Part shown: piece by piece, positions 25,440-39,729 of the stretch
Layout: each line of letters begins with the position of its first letter
How positions within the stretch are numbered: position 1 is the stretch's first letter
Assembly: GCA_032207245.1 (NCBI GenBank)
Contig: CM063508.1
Location: 91,023,320 to 91,087,319 of the forward strand
Reading direction: 5' to 3'
Source of the DNA: Pardosa pseudoannulata
Lineage: Eukaryota > Arthropoda > Arachnida > Araneae > Lycosidae
Length of the DNA: 64,000 nucleotides
The notes under the pieces: model-generated
The model's database searches: none
Told to the model about the DNA's origin: nothing
Seen by the model: the letters and a program-made list of their open reading frames with translations, nothing else
Position numbers and translations under genes: made by a program

Positions 25440-26312
25440 ATTTGAAATTTTTTTTGTTCTAGTATCTGAATTTAGGGTTGAAAAAATTAAACCTTCATTT
25501 TAACTCTTTATTTCCAAAGAGAAGAAAATTGAAAACATGGTTTTATCCCCATACCTGTATATCGACTTATTACTCATCCATTTTAAACACTTATTATCTG
25601 CAGGCGTTTAGTGCTTGTAAACATATTCTCATGCTATTAATTTTTAATTACCATTGCATCAGTTTCTAACATATGTACTTAACAACAAAATGATACATTT
25701 ACAGCGTTTAGGAAAAACCCATCTATCAAGCGATTATAAATTGGTCTAAATACCAATCATATTCAATTTTCTAATTTTCATGAGCTTTTGAGCTTTTAAT
25801 ACCTAAAAGATTTCTATATTATCAATTTCATCTCTAGAAAGCAGTTTTCATATCACAGTAATTAAAATTGTATGTAAACACCTATAATCTTAAATAAGTT
25901 ATCGTACGGACTTAATGCAACAGATAACTTTTTTCTAATTTTAATGCGTCAATTGCCCTGCATTTTTCATTATAATAAATTAAGACTAATTATTTCATTA
26001 TTTTATAAGAGTTGAATTAATTCAAAAATATTTGTATCATTTTCAAAGCAGACATATAATTTCAGCATGCAGCCTAACTTTTTTAAAATGTACAAGACGC
26101 CTTAAAGAATTTTAAAAGTTTCTGCACCTACTGGTATTTAAATATCGGTAAAAAATTCAACCCCCATTTTATCTATTTACTACTGAGGAAAAAAAATTAA
26201 AAGTGTTCTTTTATCTGTATATGCGTATATCTATTTATCCCTCATCCAGTTTAAAGCACTTATTATCTGGCAGCTTTTTTGCTTGTAAACATATTTTCGT
26301 GCTTTTAAAGTT
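25440..26312. repeat. Old diverged duplication, spacing about 670 bp
   Basis: The segment at about 25494-25632 matches 26160-26303. Landmarks include an ACTTATTATCTG motif and GCTTGTAAACATATT followed by a TGCT (25613 and 26280). The copies have many differences. No coding sense. Confidence 0.65.
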
Positions 26313-29087
26313 CTGTCATAAAAATTGCGAGTTGAATGATTAATCTAGAAAAGCTTCTTTCTTTCGCTTCATCAAATCCGTTATTTTCTACGCTCTCTCT
26401 ATTATTTAACTTTTTTGTATTATCTGTCCCGCTTTAATTTTGGAAAGGCTTAAATCTCACTGAAAAATTCTTAGGGTATTTAAATACTCTCCTAAAAATT
26501 TCTCAAACAAATAAGTGCTTGGAATTTCTTCTTTTTACTCTTTTACGTCAGGTATCATTAGAGTATTTATGCTTAAGGCGCTGCCTGCGCATGGGCAATA
26601 GGCTAGCTCAGAATATACAGCCTCATTTGACTCCCGTTCCTGATCTTGTAGAAATCAATAAAACTCATTTAGAATTCTTCGTCTTTTTTTTTCTCTTTAT
26701 TTTTATTTTTCTAGTATGTTCCATGCTGCGAAGTGAAGATTTCTCCAAGTTTTCGTCATTTTTGTCGCTTTAAGAGACTATTTTTTTTTTCGTTTTCGTA
26801 TTGCCTATGCATTTGATATTTACCCCCTTTTTTTTATTGTTAATATTATCGTTCTTTTTGAAAACTTTTATACATGTTTTAACAGTGTTCAGAGCTAAAT
26901 TGGCCTGAGTCAAAATGCAGGCATTCCGAGTCAGTATGAGCCTTAAGTCTTGATTCGTTTTTGAAAGGTGTGAGAGATTCTACAGGTTTTCAAGTATAAG
27001 TTATAAACGTTCATCTACATGGCAATGTAAAATTAGTATTCTTTGACTTTAAATTAGTTGTGCTAGTATTATATAACTAGCATATAGCCCGTCATATGAC
27101 GGTATCATTAAATTTTTTAATTTTCCAGAATTGTAAAATACCCTATGAGGCAGGTAAAAAAATGGTTTGTTTTTTGGCTGAGAATTAGCTAATACACGCT
27201 CAATAATTTTCTTATCTTCATACTCCTGTAAAGTCATCCGTTACTGTGAATGCAGTTTAGAATTACGTTGAATTCATTTAGAAAGATAATTCAAAGTTTT
27301 CTTAGCTACTTTGAAATTATCGTTAAGTTCTTTACATTTTTTTTTACCACATTAAAGGAATGTAACTATCATTTCTACTACACCCTAGAGGTAGACAGAA
27401 TTTGTTGTTAATACTGGTGATAAAATTTTCATTGCAACAAAAAAAATAATCGATGATTAAATTTAAAATTATCACATATGTACCTAATATATTATTTAAA
27501 CCAAACATAAAAGAAAATTATTTCCCTAATACCTAAGTTCAGTAATAAAACGTATGAAAATAATACAGACGATATTTAAATAGTTTAAATTAAGAAATGA
27601 TTAAATGGGATGGTTTAAAAAATGACATTGTAATGCTAGTAAAAATGTTATTTTTACCTATTTATTATGTGGTAAATTGATATATTTAGTCACCTGCTCT
27701 TACCCGGGGAAAATAGGGCTCGAAATAATGGCATTAAACGCTCGAAAAGGGATAAAGGGGAGGATTTCGAAAGTTTTAATTTTTATTTTAATAAATTTTT
27801 ACTTGCACTTTTTAAAAATTTAGCTGTACCTAACTCTGATTAATTTTTAGCTCTACCATGTGGTAAAATTTGTTTAAAGAATCTTTAAATTCAGACTGCT
27901 CAAAAGTAAAATAATTTTTTCCATAGATTAGCATAGAGCTGTATGTTCGTTATGCAGCCACCTTACGTAAATTTAGAATATCTCATTTTGTTTATGACAA
28001 ATAACTCAAAAGATTTCTTGGAGAAGATAACAAATTATTAAATATTATACGAAAAATTACAAATGCTCTTTTACATAATTCTTAGACCAGTGCACCGTAA
28101 AATGGAATAAGATTTCTTCGCATGTTTCTAACCGCCGTTCTTAAACTCTATAGGTTTCTAAATTTAAAATCAGTAAAGCTTCTATACATGTTCTAGTACA
28201 CTTTGAAAAGTAATTTTATCTTTTCATTAATACTGCGTTTTAAAAATCATGCTTTTCAAAGTGATTAAACAATTTGCATATTTTGGTTATTTCTAGATAT
28301 ATCTGCAAGTTCTTTGATCTTTGACTATCAATGCATGCGTACAATGATCGTTAGTACTATTAAATAGTAACAAGTATAACAAGGTTATAAATTAAATGCT
28401 TATTAGTACTTGCATGGCTAGAAATATTTTTGGAATTCATTTAACTTTTGGTGCTTCATTAATAGAAACTTATTTCGAATCACAGATCACTAGTAAGGTT
28501 AATAAAATAGAAAGACCCTAGTAATTTCTTAAGATACCTCTAAAGCACAAACTAGGCCATTAGTTTTTCTAAACCCACTTATGAAATATGTTTTACTCTG
28601 GGAAAAGTTGTTCATTTTAAGGGAAGATTAGTATCTAGAGAATTGACAAATTGATCTTTCTAAGGTTCTCTCAGCTTTATGAAACTCAGAAGGGTGAGAT
28701 ATATATCATAATACTCAGAAATTTGTTGATATATCGTCGTTTATCCGTCGATGATCGTAGGAAGCCGAACAATGCAGTGAGATTAAGATAACACGAGAAA
28801 ATTACTCTTTATATTCAGGTTCTTAATCTGTAAACAGCTGTCAATTCTGAATTGTAATATAATCGAAAAATTTATTGCTCTATTTTTTGGGAAAGGTTAC
28901 TGATTCTTATTTGATTTATTTTGATGAAAGTTTACTGAGTGACTTTTCGACAATGCTTGGGATATGTCAGATTTAGAGTAATTGGGATGAAGTCAATATG
29001 GGTCCAGTAGATCTTTCTTTTTACAATTACATGAGTACCTTATAGCTGACTTTATAACAATTATTTCTAATTTATCCGAGTAGTTAA

Positions 29088-29155
29088 AACAATATATATA
29101 TATGCATACATATGTATATACATACACACATAAAGCTTACACACATATATGTGTG
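29088..29155. repeat. Short TA/TACA/TGTG microsatellite
   Basis: Mixed ATATAT, ATACATAC and TATGTGTG runs, partly palindromic. Confidence 0.85.
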
Positions 29156-30737
29156 TAAACGTGTAAGGTATTAAACATTTAATCTAAACCCTATTACATT
29201 ATTTTGCTAGTTTTATTTTTGTACTGTGATGAAGAAAGAATCTCTATTCAAAAGTCCAATTTCATCCGTTTTTCCATAAAACGGGTACAAGTGTTTTTCC
29301 ATAAAAGTCCTATATTGGTTATTTTACTTCTTTTTCCATTTGGCTCTTATGGTACTCAATATTCAACTCATCCTTGAGTCCTGGCTTTGAAAAATTGAGT
29401 AACCAACTATTCCCGTCAAGATTACATAAATTATGAATTTACTATTTTGCCTGGTAAATTTTCTCTGTTTCGCTTTAAGAAGTTATGCTTTTATCAGTGC
29501 GTTGCAGCTGATTTTTTTCATTATAACATACTATTTTTGATTCAATATAAAATAAAAAGTTCTGCTCTGTTTTGAATAAAATTTTTCATTGATCGTTAAT
29601 GGGGGTCTAACTTGAGGAAATATACTTAGTTTTATGAAGCAGAACGTTTAAAAGAAATTATAAAATACTTACACCAAGTGAAAAAAAATACTCGCAGAAT
29701 AGCTTTTGAAATTTGTAAATTTAAAACTATTTTGGTATACAAAATAAAAGCTAATTATCCTTTTTTACTCTGTGAGCCTCAATTAAAATATTAAGAATGA
29801 TCTATTGTACTAGTAGCATAGAAGCTAGTTTTTTTTTTTTTTACATTAGGTTTACCTAAGGATCATTGTGACCCCACTGAATAAACTATTCATTAATTTT
29901 CTGTAAGAAAAATGCAATCAGTAAAATATGCTTTATTTTTAAATATTGTCTAAATTAAAAATAATATATAATAATTATTATAACTGGTATAAATTTAATT
30001 GGGTTTATTTTAAAAATTTTATTATCCATAGTCAGTCTTAGTAGGTCAATTTATATATATATTTAAAGTAAAAACAGAAAGTTATCAGTTTGACTCCATC
30101 TACTAAAAATAAGTATATATCAATTCATGGTAAATCTAGAATATTTTTTTTTTATTTCATTACAATTTTTTTTTTCAATTTTAAACTATCAGGTACAAGT
30201 TTTAGATTATTGAATAAAACAGATAATTTACTTGAATTTATTATAAAATCTTACTTTCTAATATACGCATTTCAAAAATTATCTTGCGGGTATATGGATT
30301 TCAACTAGTTTCTATTAAAAATATGCTACCTGAAATGACAAAGCTAAATATATTTTAAATTTAGGATTTGAAACATTTATAAAAATTTCTTTCTAAAAGC
30401 ATCAAAACATTTTATTTTACGATGAATTGAAAGAAAAGCATTTATAATGAATGATTAAAAAGTTCTGTGTAAATCAAAAAATTGTTGACCTAAAACATTG
30501 TATCGCTATAATTTTCGATTGTTGGATAAAAACATATAAAGAAAAAGCAAGTAACAGGTTATCCCAGTGTTACCTTGATAATTAGTTTTGGTTTTATGCT
30601 TCTTATATTCGAATGTTAGATACATACAAACGAGATAACGTGCTAATAAGTGAAACTCATGTTGTATAATGATTCTAATGCCAATCCATTAATCAGTCAC
30701 AATAAATACAAAGAAACAAATCAGAAACTGATAACTG

Positions 30738-31554
30738 AAATCAAGTTTCGTGCTGTATAGCATTAAAAAGACTTCGGCGTAAATCATTTCGCGAAAAAAT
30801 CACCTTACTATGTTCTAATGAATCAAAGTGCATTAAGTATATAATATTATGTATTTAATGACATGGTATAGACAGCAAACATTCGTATAATCATTTGCTT
30901 GCTAATGACTTTTGCATCTTTATTTTTGAGGTCGATATTTTCAAGGCTGAGCTAACGACAAATTGGCTATATTTTGATACAAAAATCAAATCCAAACAGG
31001 AAATCTCCTATTTTGGACTTTTATTCGTGCTAATCTTATTAATCGGCTAAAATCTGTATTTAGTTGATCAAACAGAAAGAATAGAAGCGATATAAATAAA
31101 TAAATATATATATATATATATATAACACATATATACATATACATATATATATATATACATACACACATACACATATATATATATATATACTAAAATCAAG
31201 TTTCGTGCTGTATAGCATTAAAAAGACTTCGGCGTAAATCATTTCGCGAAAAAATCACCTTACTATGTTCTAATGAATCAAAGTGCATTAAGTATATAAT
31301 ATTATGTATTTAATGACATGGTATAGACAGCAAACATTCGTATAATCATCTGCTTGCTAATGACTTTTGCATCTTTATTTTTGAGGTCGATATTTTCAAG
31401 GCTGAACTAACGACAAATTGTCTATATTTTGATACAAAAATGAAATCCAAACAGGAAATCTCCTATTTTGGACTTTAATTCGTACTTCTATTCTTATTAA
31501 TCGGCTAAAATCTGTATTTAGTTGATCAAACAGAAAGAATAGAAGCGATATAAA
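30738..31554. repeat. 455-bp direct duplication split by a (TA)n tract
   Basis: AAATCAAGTTTCGTGCTGTA at 30738 recurs at 31193. The following 360 bp is nearly identical (few substitutions), ending AGAATAGAAGCGATATAAA in both copies. Each copy runs into a (TA)n tract (31103-31191 and 31566-31966). The high similarity suggests a recent event, possibly unequal exchange between the TA tracts. Confidence 0.9.
31103..31191. repeat. (TA)n microsatellite with CA interruptions
   Basis: Separates the two copies of the 455-bp duplication. Confidence 0.95.
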
Positions 31555-31562
31555 TTGCAAAA

Positions 31563-31565
<3 letters not shown>

Positions 31566-31631
<66 letters not shown>

Positions 31632-31650
31632 TATACATACACACACATAC

Positions 31651-31703
<53 letters not shown>

Positions 31704-31733
31704 CATATATATATATATGTATATATATATATG

Positions 31734-31789
<56 letters not shown>

Positions 31790-31879
31790 TATAGTATACT
31801 GAGGGAGGAAGGATATATATACATATATATATATATATAGATTATATATATATATTATATATATATATATATTTTGTAA

Positions 31880-31966
<87 letters not shown>
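31566..31966. repeat. Long (TA)n microsatellite
   Basis: About 400 bp of TA with repeated TACATA and TGTATA interruptions. A small non-TA island lies at 31794-31815. Open frames here encode only I-Y repeats. Confidence 0.97.
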
Positions 31967-31967
<1 letters not shown>

Positions 31968-31994
31968 ATGACTTGTGTATTACATCATGATAAA

Positions 31995-32560
31995 GTCCTA
32001 GGTAAAAAGATTAAAAGAGGCATTTATAGCTATTGATAGGACAACAGCTAAAATTTACGTAGGTGTTAATGAAGTAAAAACAAAATCTATGATTATGTGT
32101 AAGGCATCAGGGATTCTAATTTTCTTAGAAATTGGATACCACTAATTTAAAATTTGCTGAAGAGGCTTCAGTTACCTTGGCTAAAATGTGAATATCAGAT
32201 CAAAATGAATATGAGATTAAATGACGGACTATTGCTGCTAGTAATTATAATAGATTAAAAAATTTCCATCAATAAAAATTAATAGAAAGAAAAATCAAAT
32301 TTAGGCTATATAAAACTTTTGTTATAAACCTTTATATCAAAAGCTGTATATATAACTTGGTTCAGAAACCTGGACAATGATAAAATCAAATGGTGATCGA
32401 CTTTTTCTCATTGAGTAAAGAGTTGAAGAAAAATTCTGGACACATCTTCAGTATGCACCTCTCCTCTACAATTCAACCAGTTGATACCCGAATAACAGGC
32501 AAGACTAGGCTATGAAGGATTGATAGCATTGATGACGATTTTAAATCACTAGGAATGACT
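31995..32560 (+). pseudogene. Dead LINE: 3' part of a non-LTR retrotransposon reverse transcriptase
   Basis: Fragments in two frames match the conserved tail of endonuclease-type LINE reverse transcriptases in order. They are V-N-E-V-K-T-K-S-M-I-M at 32064-32096, F-S-Y-L-G at 32167-32181, and G-S-E-T-W-T-M-I-K-S at 32359, followed by L-F-L-I-E. F-S-Y-L-G and the [Y]-G-S-E-T-W box are typical of this family just downstream of the polymerase core. A frameshift separates the first part from the rest, and stops interrupt all frames, so it is inactive. The 5' part (endonuclease, catalytic F-x-D-D) was not found; the segment begins right after the long (TA)n tract. Confidence 0.8.
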
Positions 32561-33394
32561 AACTAGAATATCCTGGCAAAAAAAGAGAACGAATTATGGA
32601 AGATTCAGACAAAGGACTTGACCCACAAAGGACTGTCGAGCCAATAGAAAAGTCCATTGTAATACATTGAAATGCATGTATAAATGCATAAAAATTCCAC
32701 TGAATAATTTTTAGCATTAATTTTGTAGGGAATTTCCACTTCAACATTTGGGAAAATGAATAAATGCCCCAAACACGAAAATACAATTATAAAAATCTAG
32801 AATTATGAGAAAATTACGAAAACACAATTATAAAATTTAATTAAAATGTCTTATATCTGTGTTTTATTACAACTGGAATAGATGACAAATATACAAATAT
32901 TTTTTAATATCTCGTGAAAAATAATACAAATAGAAATTATAATTAATGTAGATTAGTCAAGGAGAATCTAGATCAGTAGTTGTAAATCACATGTCCCCTT
33001 GATTATACATTAATACAATTAAGGGGACATAGTGCATTTTGAAACTTAAAACTTCATCAGGTCACCCTTTTTTAGCCATTTAGATAAAAAAAATATTTTT
33101 AAGTATCAGAAAAAATGCAATTCTTTCAAAGAAACTACTCTGTTATTTAAGTTGTAGATGTTCAATTCCAACTTGCCGCAACTTTTCTAGCCAAAATTAC
33201 GGTATATAAAATCATTTTAATTAAAACAAATAAATAAATGTTCACATATCTCAATGGTTTCCAGTTTGAAAGGATACAGCTTTTATTTGAACAATTAAAC
33301 CAGCGGGGAAAGAAATTAGTATTAGCCAATACTAATCTCTTTCCACACTGTAGATAGTCAATTTCCTTATTGTAATTCCTTATATTACGTATAT
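32561..33394. other. Non-coding sequence with a small inverted repeat
   Basis: ATGTCCCCTT (32991-33000) is mirrored by AAGGGGACAT (33021-33030) around 20 nt of AT-rich spacer. No gene was recognised. Confidence 0.5.
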
Positions 33395-33935
33395 ATGTAA
33401 ACCAATAATTGTATAATTGCTGGACAAATGATAGCTCCTATTATTTTTACTTGCACGGGCTACTGGACAAGGGGAAAGCTAATCCGCTAACAGTAATAAA
33501 AATGCAGTCGGCTGACATTGAAGAGAACGGCACAAATCTAATTAAAACTTTATTTTGGAGCTGCTACAACGGACATATTTACGAGTCAAAGACAGACAAA
33601 GCAAAGGCACAAAAACACTCTGCCCGAACAGAGGTGCACCCTAGAGCGAAGACGTAAAGAATTTTCCCACTTACTCAGCGAATTTACGTGTAAGATTAGG
33701 AAAAACGCGGAACCATTTGCCGGCGACAGCTGGGAAATGTGTTGAATAGACGGAAAATTTACATCTATGGGATAGAAATCTTTGGGAAATGTATCGAAAG
33801 AATTTTAAGTCGATAACGCTCCTTTGATTAAGACATTTAGAGACTGGGAAAAATATTTTAAGGAATTAGAATGGGAGGAGGTTTTTAAGGAAATATTAAA
33901 GTTAAATAATTTTGATATATTACATGTATATTTTA
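33395..33935 (+). repeat. Dispersed repeat R1, copy 2, ending in TA-rich tail
   Basis: This is a counterpart of 6439-6905, with an extra segment of roughly 50 bp near 33425-33470 that repeats the GGACAA motif. An open frame (33409-33657) includes K-M-Q-S-A-D-I-E-E-N-G-T and L-I-K-T-L-F. Copy 1 encodes nearly the same peptide before a stop. A second stretch (33800-33930) reads F-R-D-W-E-K-Y-F-K-E-L in another frame. These look like fragments of an old coding sequence, but no family was recognised. A TA tract (33943-33980) follows. Confidence 0.7.
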
Positions 33936-34620
33936 AAATTTCATATATATATATAATATATATATATATATACATATATATTTAAATTTGTCCTGATAGA
34001 ACGGTCAAAGCTGGCCATCGTTCCTTAGTTTGCCTAATATCGGTTTAGAACATGCAACTCAAAACACACCACTGTTCCACAATTCGATTGAAATACACAC
34101 TACGGGGATTTAAGGGAACGAGATTTTTCACTCGCTTCAATTTTTACGCATTTATTTTTTTATTCTAGTGAAAAGTAGAACTTTTATGCCCTTTTTTTTA
34201 GATTTAGAACCTTTTTTTTCTTTTTTGAAATGCATTGCTTAAGCCTTTGGTGCATAGAACAATGAATTTGCATTTTTTGTTCCAGCTGAAATCCATCATG
34301 CATTCAGATTCCCGTAGTTTAATAAAAATTTTTAATAAAATACATATATGCATAAGGCGATCTACTTATTCTCTTTTTTTATGCATGAAGGCAGAGTGTT
34401 ATTGATTGTCGAGATCCTGCGTTCGTTAATCTACGATTCGATGTTTTTAAAACTGCAAAAGCTAAACAGTTGAAAGGCAGAATCATTGTACTTTAGGATT
34501 TCAGGACTTTGATTTCTGTAGATTCCTAGTTAGTATTTATTAATTTTATATCTTTATACAATAAACACTTAATAATTGTTGAACATATTTAATAGCAAAA
34601 TTATACGTACTATGTATACT
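33936..34620. other. AT-rich non-coding sequence with a short TA tract at its start
   Basis: The TA tract spans 33943-33982. GGCCATCGTTCC near 34013 resembles the end of SINE family 1 but is too short to assign. Nothing coding was seen. Confidence 0.45.
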
Positions 34621-37600
34621 CTTTATATGTTACCCTTTAAAATGAATTAAAAACTTTAAAACGAGGCTACATCGCTGAATTATACTCATGAAGTATTTTA
34701 TTTTCAAAAAATATAATAAAAAACCTTGCATAATCTTAACTTTTTACAAAGAATTTTAACACTAGTATTATTTTAAGTCTTTTTATAACCTAACTTTATA
34801 AAAGCGAGTAAATACCTAAAGGTAACTAAAAAGAACACAACTACAGTAAACTACTAAAGTTAAAGGACAATTGAATAACTAATACCACCCTAATGATAAA
34901 TAAACGAATCAAAATATTTACTGCAATTATGCAGTAAAATTTTACATAATCAAATGAAATGACCCTTCAGAAAATTACTACAGCTAAATAGAAGAAACAC
35001 AATTGCATAAAAATAATTCCTCGCTCATGAAAACCGTTTGTAAAAGAAAGTGAAGTAAAACTACAATAAATTGTCAAAATCGAAATAATTTTTATTTCTG
35101 TCAAATAAAAGTAGAACTGTAGTTATACTTTACAAAAATAAAATAAGTTTTAATATTTTTTATTACTTACCATATCTAACTAAAAATAACACAAAGGTAG
35201 TTCATAACTTATTTAAATGAAAGAAAAAATGCTTTAAAAGTACTCCCAATCGAAAGGAGATTTACAAAAATTATTGGTAAAACCCGAGTTGTGTGTTACT
35301 CAAATAATAGCAAAATGTCAATAACCTGTTATATAAAATATGCCCAAATGCAACAAATTATCATAGTTATTAAAAGAAGTATATCTTTAATAAATAGCTT
35401 ACTTTAATAAAGTAATCACAATTAAAGCAAATGCTTTGTTTAAAAAATTCCGTATTTAAACTGCTGAAGAAATTACTTTTTTTAAATACCACAAACTGTT
35501 GCTTAAAAGTATAACGTAAAGTGGAAAAGAAATGGAAAATTTTATTTCAAAATAATTTTATACATTGTTTATTTAAAAAGTGTCTTCTTAGCACTAAAAT
35601 AAAAATAAATAACTTCACAACAACTATTGTTTCTAAGCGTAACTGTGATGAAACACCATGCGAATTGATAAACATCTAATAAAAGTTAATGCTCTATATG
35701 AAACTGCTAGATATCTCTAGAAGTATATTTATGCATAATTCACGACAAATTAAAAAAATTTTACTGCACGATTTCAATCACAAAAAGCAAATATTTTATA
35801 TGGATTTAATAAAAACCTTTTTTAAATATTTTTAAGATACATCAACGTTTAAACTTTAACGTAAAAACTTTAAAAAGTAATTTATTCATGGTGACATTAA
35901 AAAAATTTAAAAAACTTTTAGATGCTTTTTCATCGTTTTCCAAGATGAGGCTAAAAAGCAAAATCTTTAAACATACTAAGATATTTTACTTTAGTTTTGA
36001 ATTTTATAGCTTATTTTTTTACTTTAATTAATATTATTCACTACAAAGGGTGATAAATATATTTTTTCAACATAAAATTTTAGTATATAGCTTATTAATT
36101 CTGAAACTACAAACTTGTCTATACAAAAACCAGTGAATTAAAAAATTGAACTCTAGATGGCGAAATTTTTAATTTTTCAGTCTCGTCTTGCAAGTGTCTA
36201 AAATATATTCTATCTTTCGATTCACTCTTTAAATATTACCTTTTAAAATGAATTAAAAACTTTAAAACGGGGCTACATCTCTGAATTATAAGCATGAAGT
36301 ATTTTATTTTCAAAAGAATATAATAAATCTTGCATAATCTTAACATTTTACAAAGGATTTTAACACTAGTATTATTTGGAGTCTTTTTATAACCTATCTT
36401 TATAAAAAGCTAGTAAATACCTAAAGGTAAATAAAAAGAACACAACTACAGTAAAATACTAAAGCTTTAACTTTTACAATTATGCAGTATAATTTTTACA
36501 TAATCAAATGAAAAAATTCAGAAAATTACTACAGCTAAAGAGAAGAAACACAATTGCACAAAAATAATTCCACGATCATGAAAAATGTTTGTAAAAGAAA
36601 GTGAAGTAAAACTACAATAAACTGTCAAAATTGAAATAATTTTTATTTCTGTCAAATAAAAGCACAACTGTAGTTATACTTTACAAAAATAAAATAAGTT
36701 TTAATATTTTTTTATTACTTACCATATCTAACTAAAAATAACACAAAGGTAGTTCATAACTTGTCTAAATGAAAGAAAAAAGGCTTTAAAAGTAATCCTA
36801 ATTGAAAGGAGATTTACAAGAATTATTAGTAAAACTCGAGTTGTGTGTTACTTAAATAATAGCAAAATGTCAATAACCTGTTTTATAAAATATGCCCAAC
36901 TGCAACAAATTACCATAGTTGTTAAAAGAAGCATAGCATTAATAAATAACTTACTTTATTAAAGTAATCACAATTGAAGCAAATGCTTTCTTTAAAAAAT
37001 TCCGTATTTAAACTTCTACCGAAATTACTTTTTTTAAATACCACAAACTGTTTCTTAAAAGTATAACGTAAAGTGGAAAAGAAATGAAAAATTCTATTTT
37101 ATAATAATTAAGTTTTATATTGATTATTTAAAACGTGTCTACTTAGCACTAAAATAAAAATCAATAACTTCATAACAACTATTGTTTCTAAGCGTAACTG
37201 TGATGAAACACCATGAGAATTGCTAAACATCTAATAAAAGTTAATTTTCTATATGAAACTGCTAGATGTCTCTAGAAGTATATTTATGCATAATTCACGA
37301 AAAATTAAAAAGATTTTATCTACACGATCTCAATAACAAAGAGCAAAAATTTTATATGGATTTAATAAAAAACCTTTTTTAAATCTTTTTAAGATGCATC
37401 AACGTTTAAACTTTAACGTAAAAACTTTAAAAAGTAATTTATTCATGGTGAAGTTAAAAAAAAAATAATTTTGAAAAATTTTAGCTGCTTTTTCATCATT
37501 TTCCAAGATGTGGCTAAACAGCAAAATCATTAATATATACTAAGATTTTTTACTTCAGTTTTGAATTTTATAGCTTATTTTTTTTACTTTAGTTAATATT

Positions 37601-37785
37601 ATTCAGTACAAAAGGTGATAAATATATTTTCTTCAACATAAAATTTTAGTATATAGCTTATTAATTCTGAAACTGTGAACTTGTCTATGCAAAAACCAGT
37701 GAATTAAAAAAGTGAACTCTAGATGGCGAAATTTCTAATTTTTAGTCATCGTCTTACAAGTGTCGAAAATATATTCAATCTTTTG
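34621..37785. repeat. 1.6-kb tandem duplication
   Basis: AATGAATTAAAAACTTTAAA recurs at 34641 and 36247, a period of about 1606 bp, and similarity continues through both units. For example AACACAAAGGTAGTTCATAA and CTCTAGATGGCGAAATTT occur in each. Copy 1 runs to about 36220 and copy 2 to about 37785. Copies differ by substitutions and small indels; the largest is a loss near 36470 in copy 2. No open frame is conserved between them. Confidence 0.9.
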
Positions 37786-39680
37786 GTGAACACGCGTAAA
37801 TTTTTTTTTCTTCAAAGACACCAATTTGAATATATTAAAATGCGATAATATTGTAAGGAGAAGGGTTTATTTGCTTTACACAATAAATATTCGTCATAAA
37901 TCATGATTTGAAATTTTATTTCATTTTGTAATAATTTTTCGAGTGACTATTATCACTTCTTTTATTTCATATGAATAAAAAAAGTATAAAATACGTGAGA
38001 GAATCCTAGATTGTTGACCGCCAGAAATTACGGTGCTATGGTTCTTTAGATTTGAAAAATAATTAAATGAAAAGTAATTTATTGGGTAAGACCTAGTTTA
38101 ACCTCTTCACAATTTGGCCTTTACACCGTTCGGGCACGTAGAAACAAATCATTTTTGATGTCCTATGTCCCTATTGGTCATCTTCTCTGATTCCCAAACA
38201 TTATAAAAATATTCCACACAAAATCATCCAATAGAAATAAACTTCCCAAATTTTCAGTATCTGTGTTATACGTCTTTAAGACCCCAACCACATGCATTTA
38301 CACTATCTTCTCTGAATATTTTTTTCAGAAAGAGAAACTTTTAATTTATTCGGGATAGAGACTCAATGAGCGCGCATACACTTTGCCATTTTTATTTAGT
38401 GTTTCTGGTTCGAGTTGAGTTGCTGTCAAAATTGCATTGCTATTTGATTAAAATGATGAAATGTAAAGATTCCATTTAAATTTTCAACTTGTGGGTATCT
38501 TACGTTTGTGCTTTTGAAATGCTAATGAAACAACATCTAAACAAAATGCGTTTAAAAATTAATATTTAAAATAATTAATATTTCCGAAATATATTTTAAT
38601 CTTTTAATAAAGCATCTTTCTCGTATAACTACGGATAGCGCCCGTCCTCCCTTTTTAAACTACACCAATTCACTGATTTCCTGATTTTTTTCACCCTATT
38701 TTTAATCTGCAATATATTTAATGTGTAAATATGATATATATTCATTTTTAGTTTACAATGCTTTTAACATTTAACTGCTCTAATTTATCAGTTTTTAAAT
38801 ACAGTTTTCAATAGCGAGATTACAAAATTAACGTAAGACACAAATAGCATATTGCACGCAGGAACCTGTTTTACATCTGCGAACAAGTTTATTTATCAAT
38901 GCAAGCAAACTCAGTGACTAAAAAAGCAGCTTAAGTCATTCTTCAAACACTGAGTTAGCTTGCTTTGATAATGCAGCTCCTTCGCAGTTGTGAAACAGCT
39001 ATTTTATCTAGCATCTTTCTATCTGCGCTTTACTCACGTTAAACTTGAATCAATTGTCATATTGTGTCACAAAGGTGTTATATTCTCATATAGTTTTCAG
39101 TACTTATAACGCAGGATCTAGTAGAAGTCTAGTAGAGACTGAATTGCAAAACAAGTATACACAGTTTAATAAGCATCGATTTATTGATAAAACCTTTTCG
39201 TATAATCCGATCAAACAGCAAAATGCATTTAGAATGACTTTAAAAAATATTCAAAACAATGTACTTACATGATACCTCTAGAAAAATATTTTTTTGACTT
39301 TTTATGTCAATGAGTACGTTTATGTAAAAAAAAAGTACTTTTTCATCAACACTATAAATAAGTACCCAGTCACACAGATACACACACGAAAATATATGCC
39401 ACGGTGGTGCATGCCATATCCTAGAATAAACATACTATCCTCTCTTGTCCACTTCTGGAAAAGTGATAAACTTATTTCTACGAGGAATGTCTCCAGAGGA
39501 AATAGTTTATCAATTTTGTCACATGGAGCGATATTTACTTCGTCATAAATGAGAAAAGTTTATGTTCGTATGAAACGATACAATTATTTATTTTATAATG
39601 CAGCCTGATAGAGAAATTGTTTTCCTCTGTCTTAAGCGAAATTTAATGTTAAATATTTAGGTCTTAACGAGGCTCATTTG

Positions 39681-39729
<49 letters not shown>

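Larger units (their letters stand above)
25362..30737. other. AT-rich non-coding sequence
   Basis: No gene was recognised. A patch near 26560-26640 is slightly GC-richer (GGCGCTGCCTGCGCATGGGC). A CCCGGGG lies near 27713. The 84-codon frame at 26519-26773 crosses the first patch but has a low-complexity F-rich end and no domain. A diverged duplication and a short microsatellite inside this block are listed separately. Confidence 0.5.

Noticed and set aside
38099..38160. Possible TTAA element starting TTAACCTCTTCAC
   Set aside because: No palindrome, no opposite end and no coding remnant.
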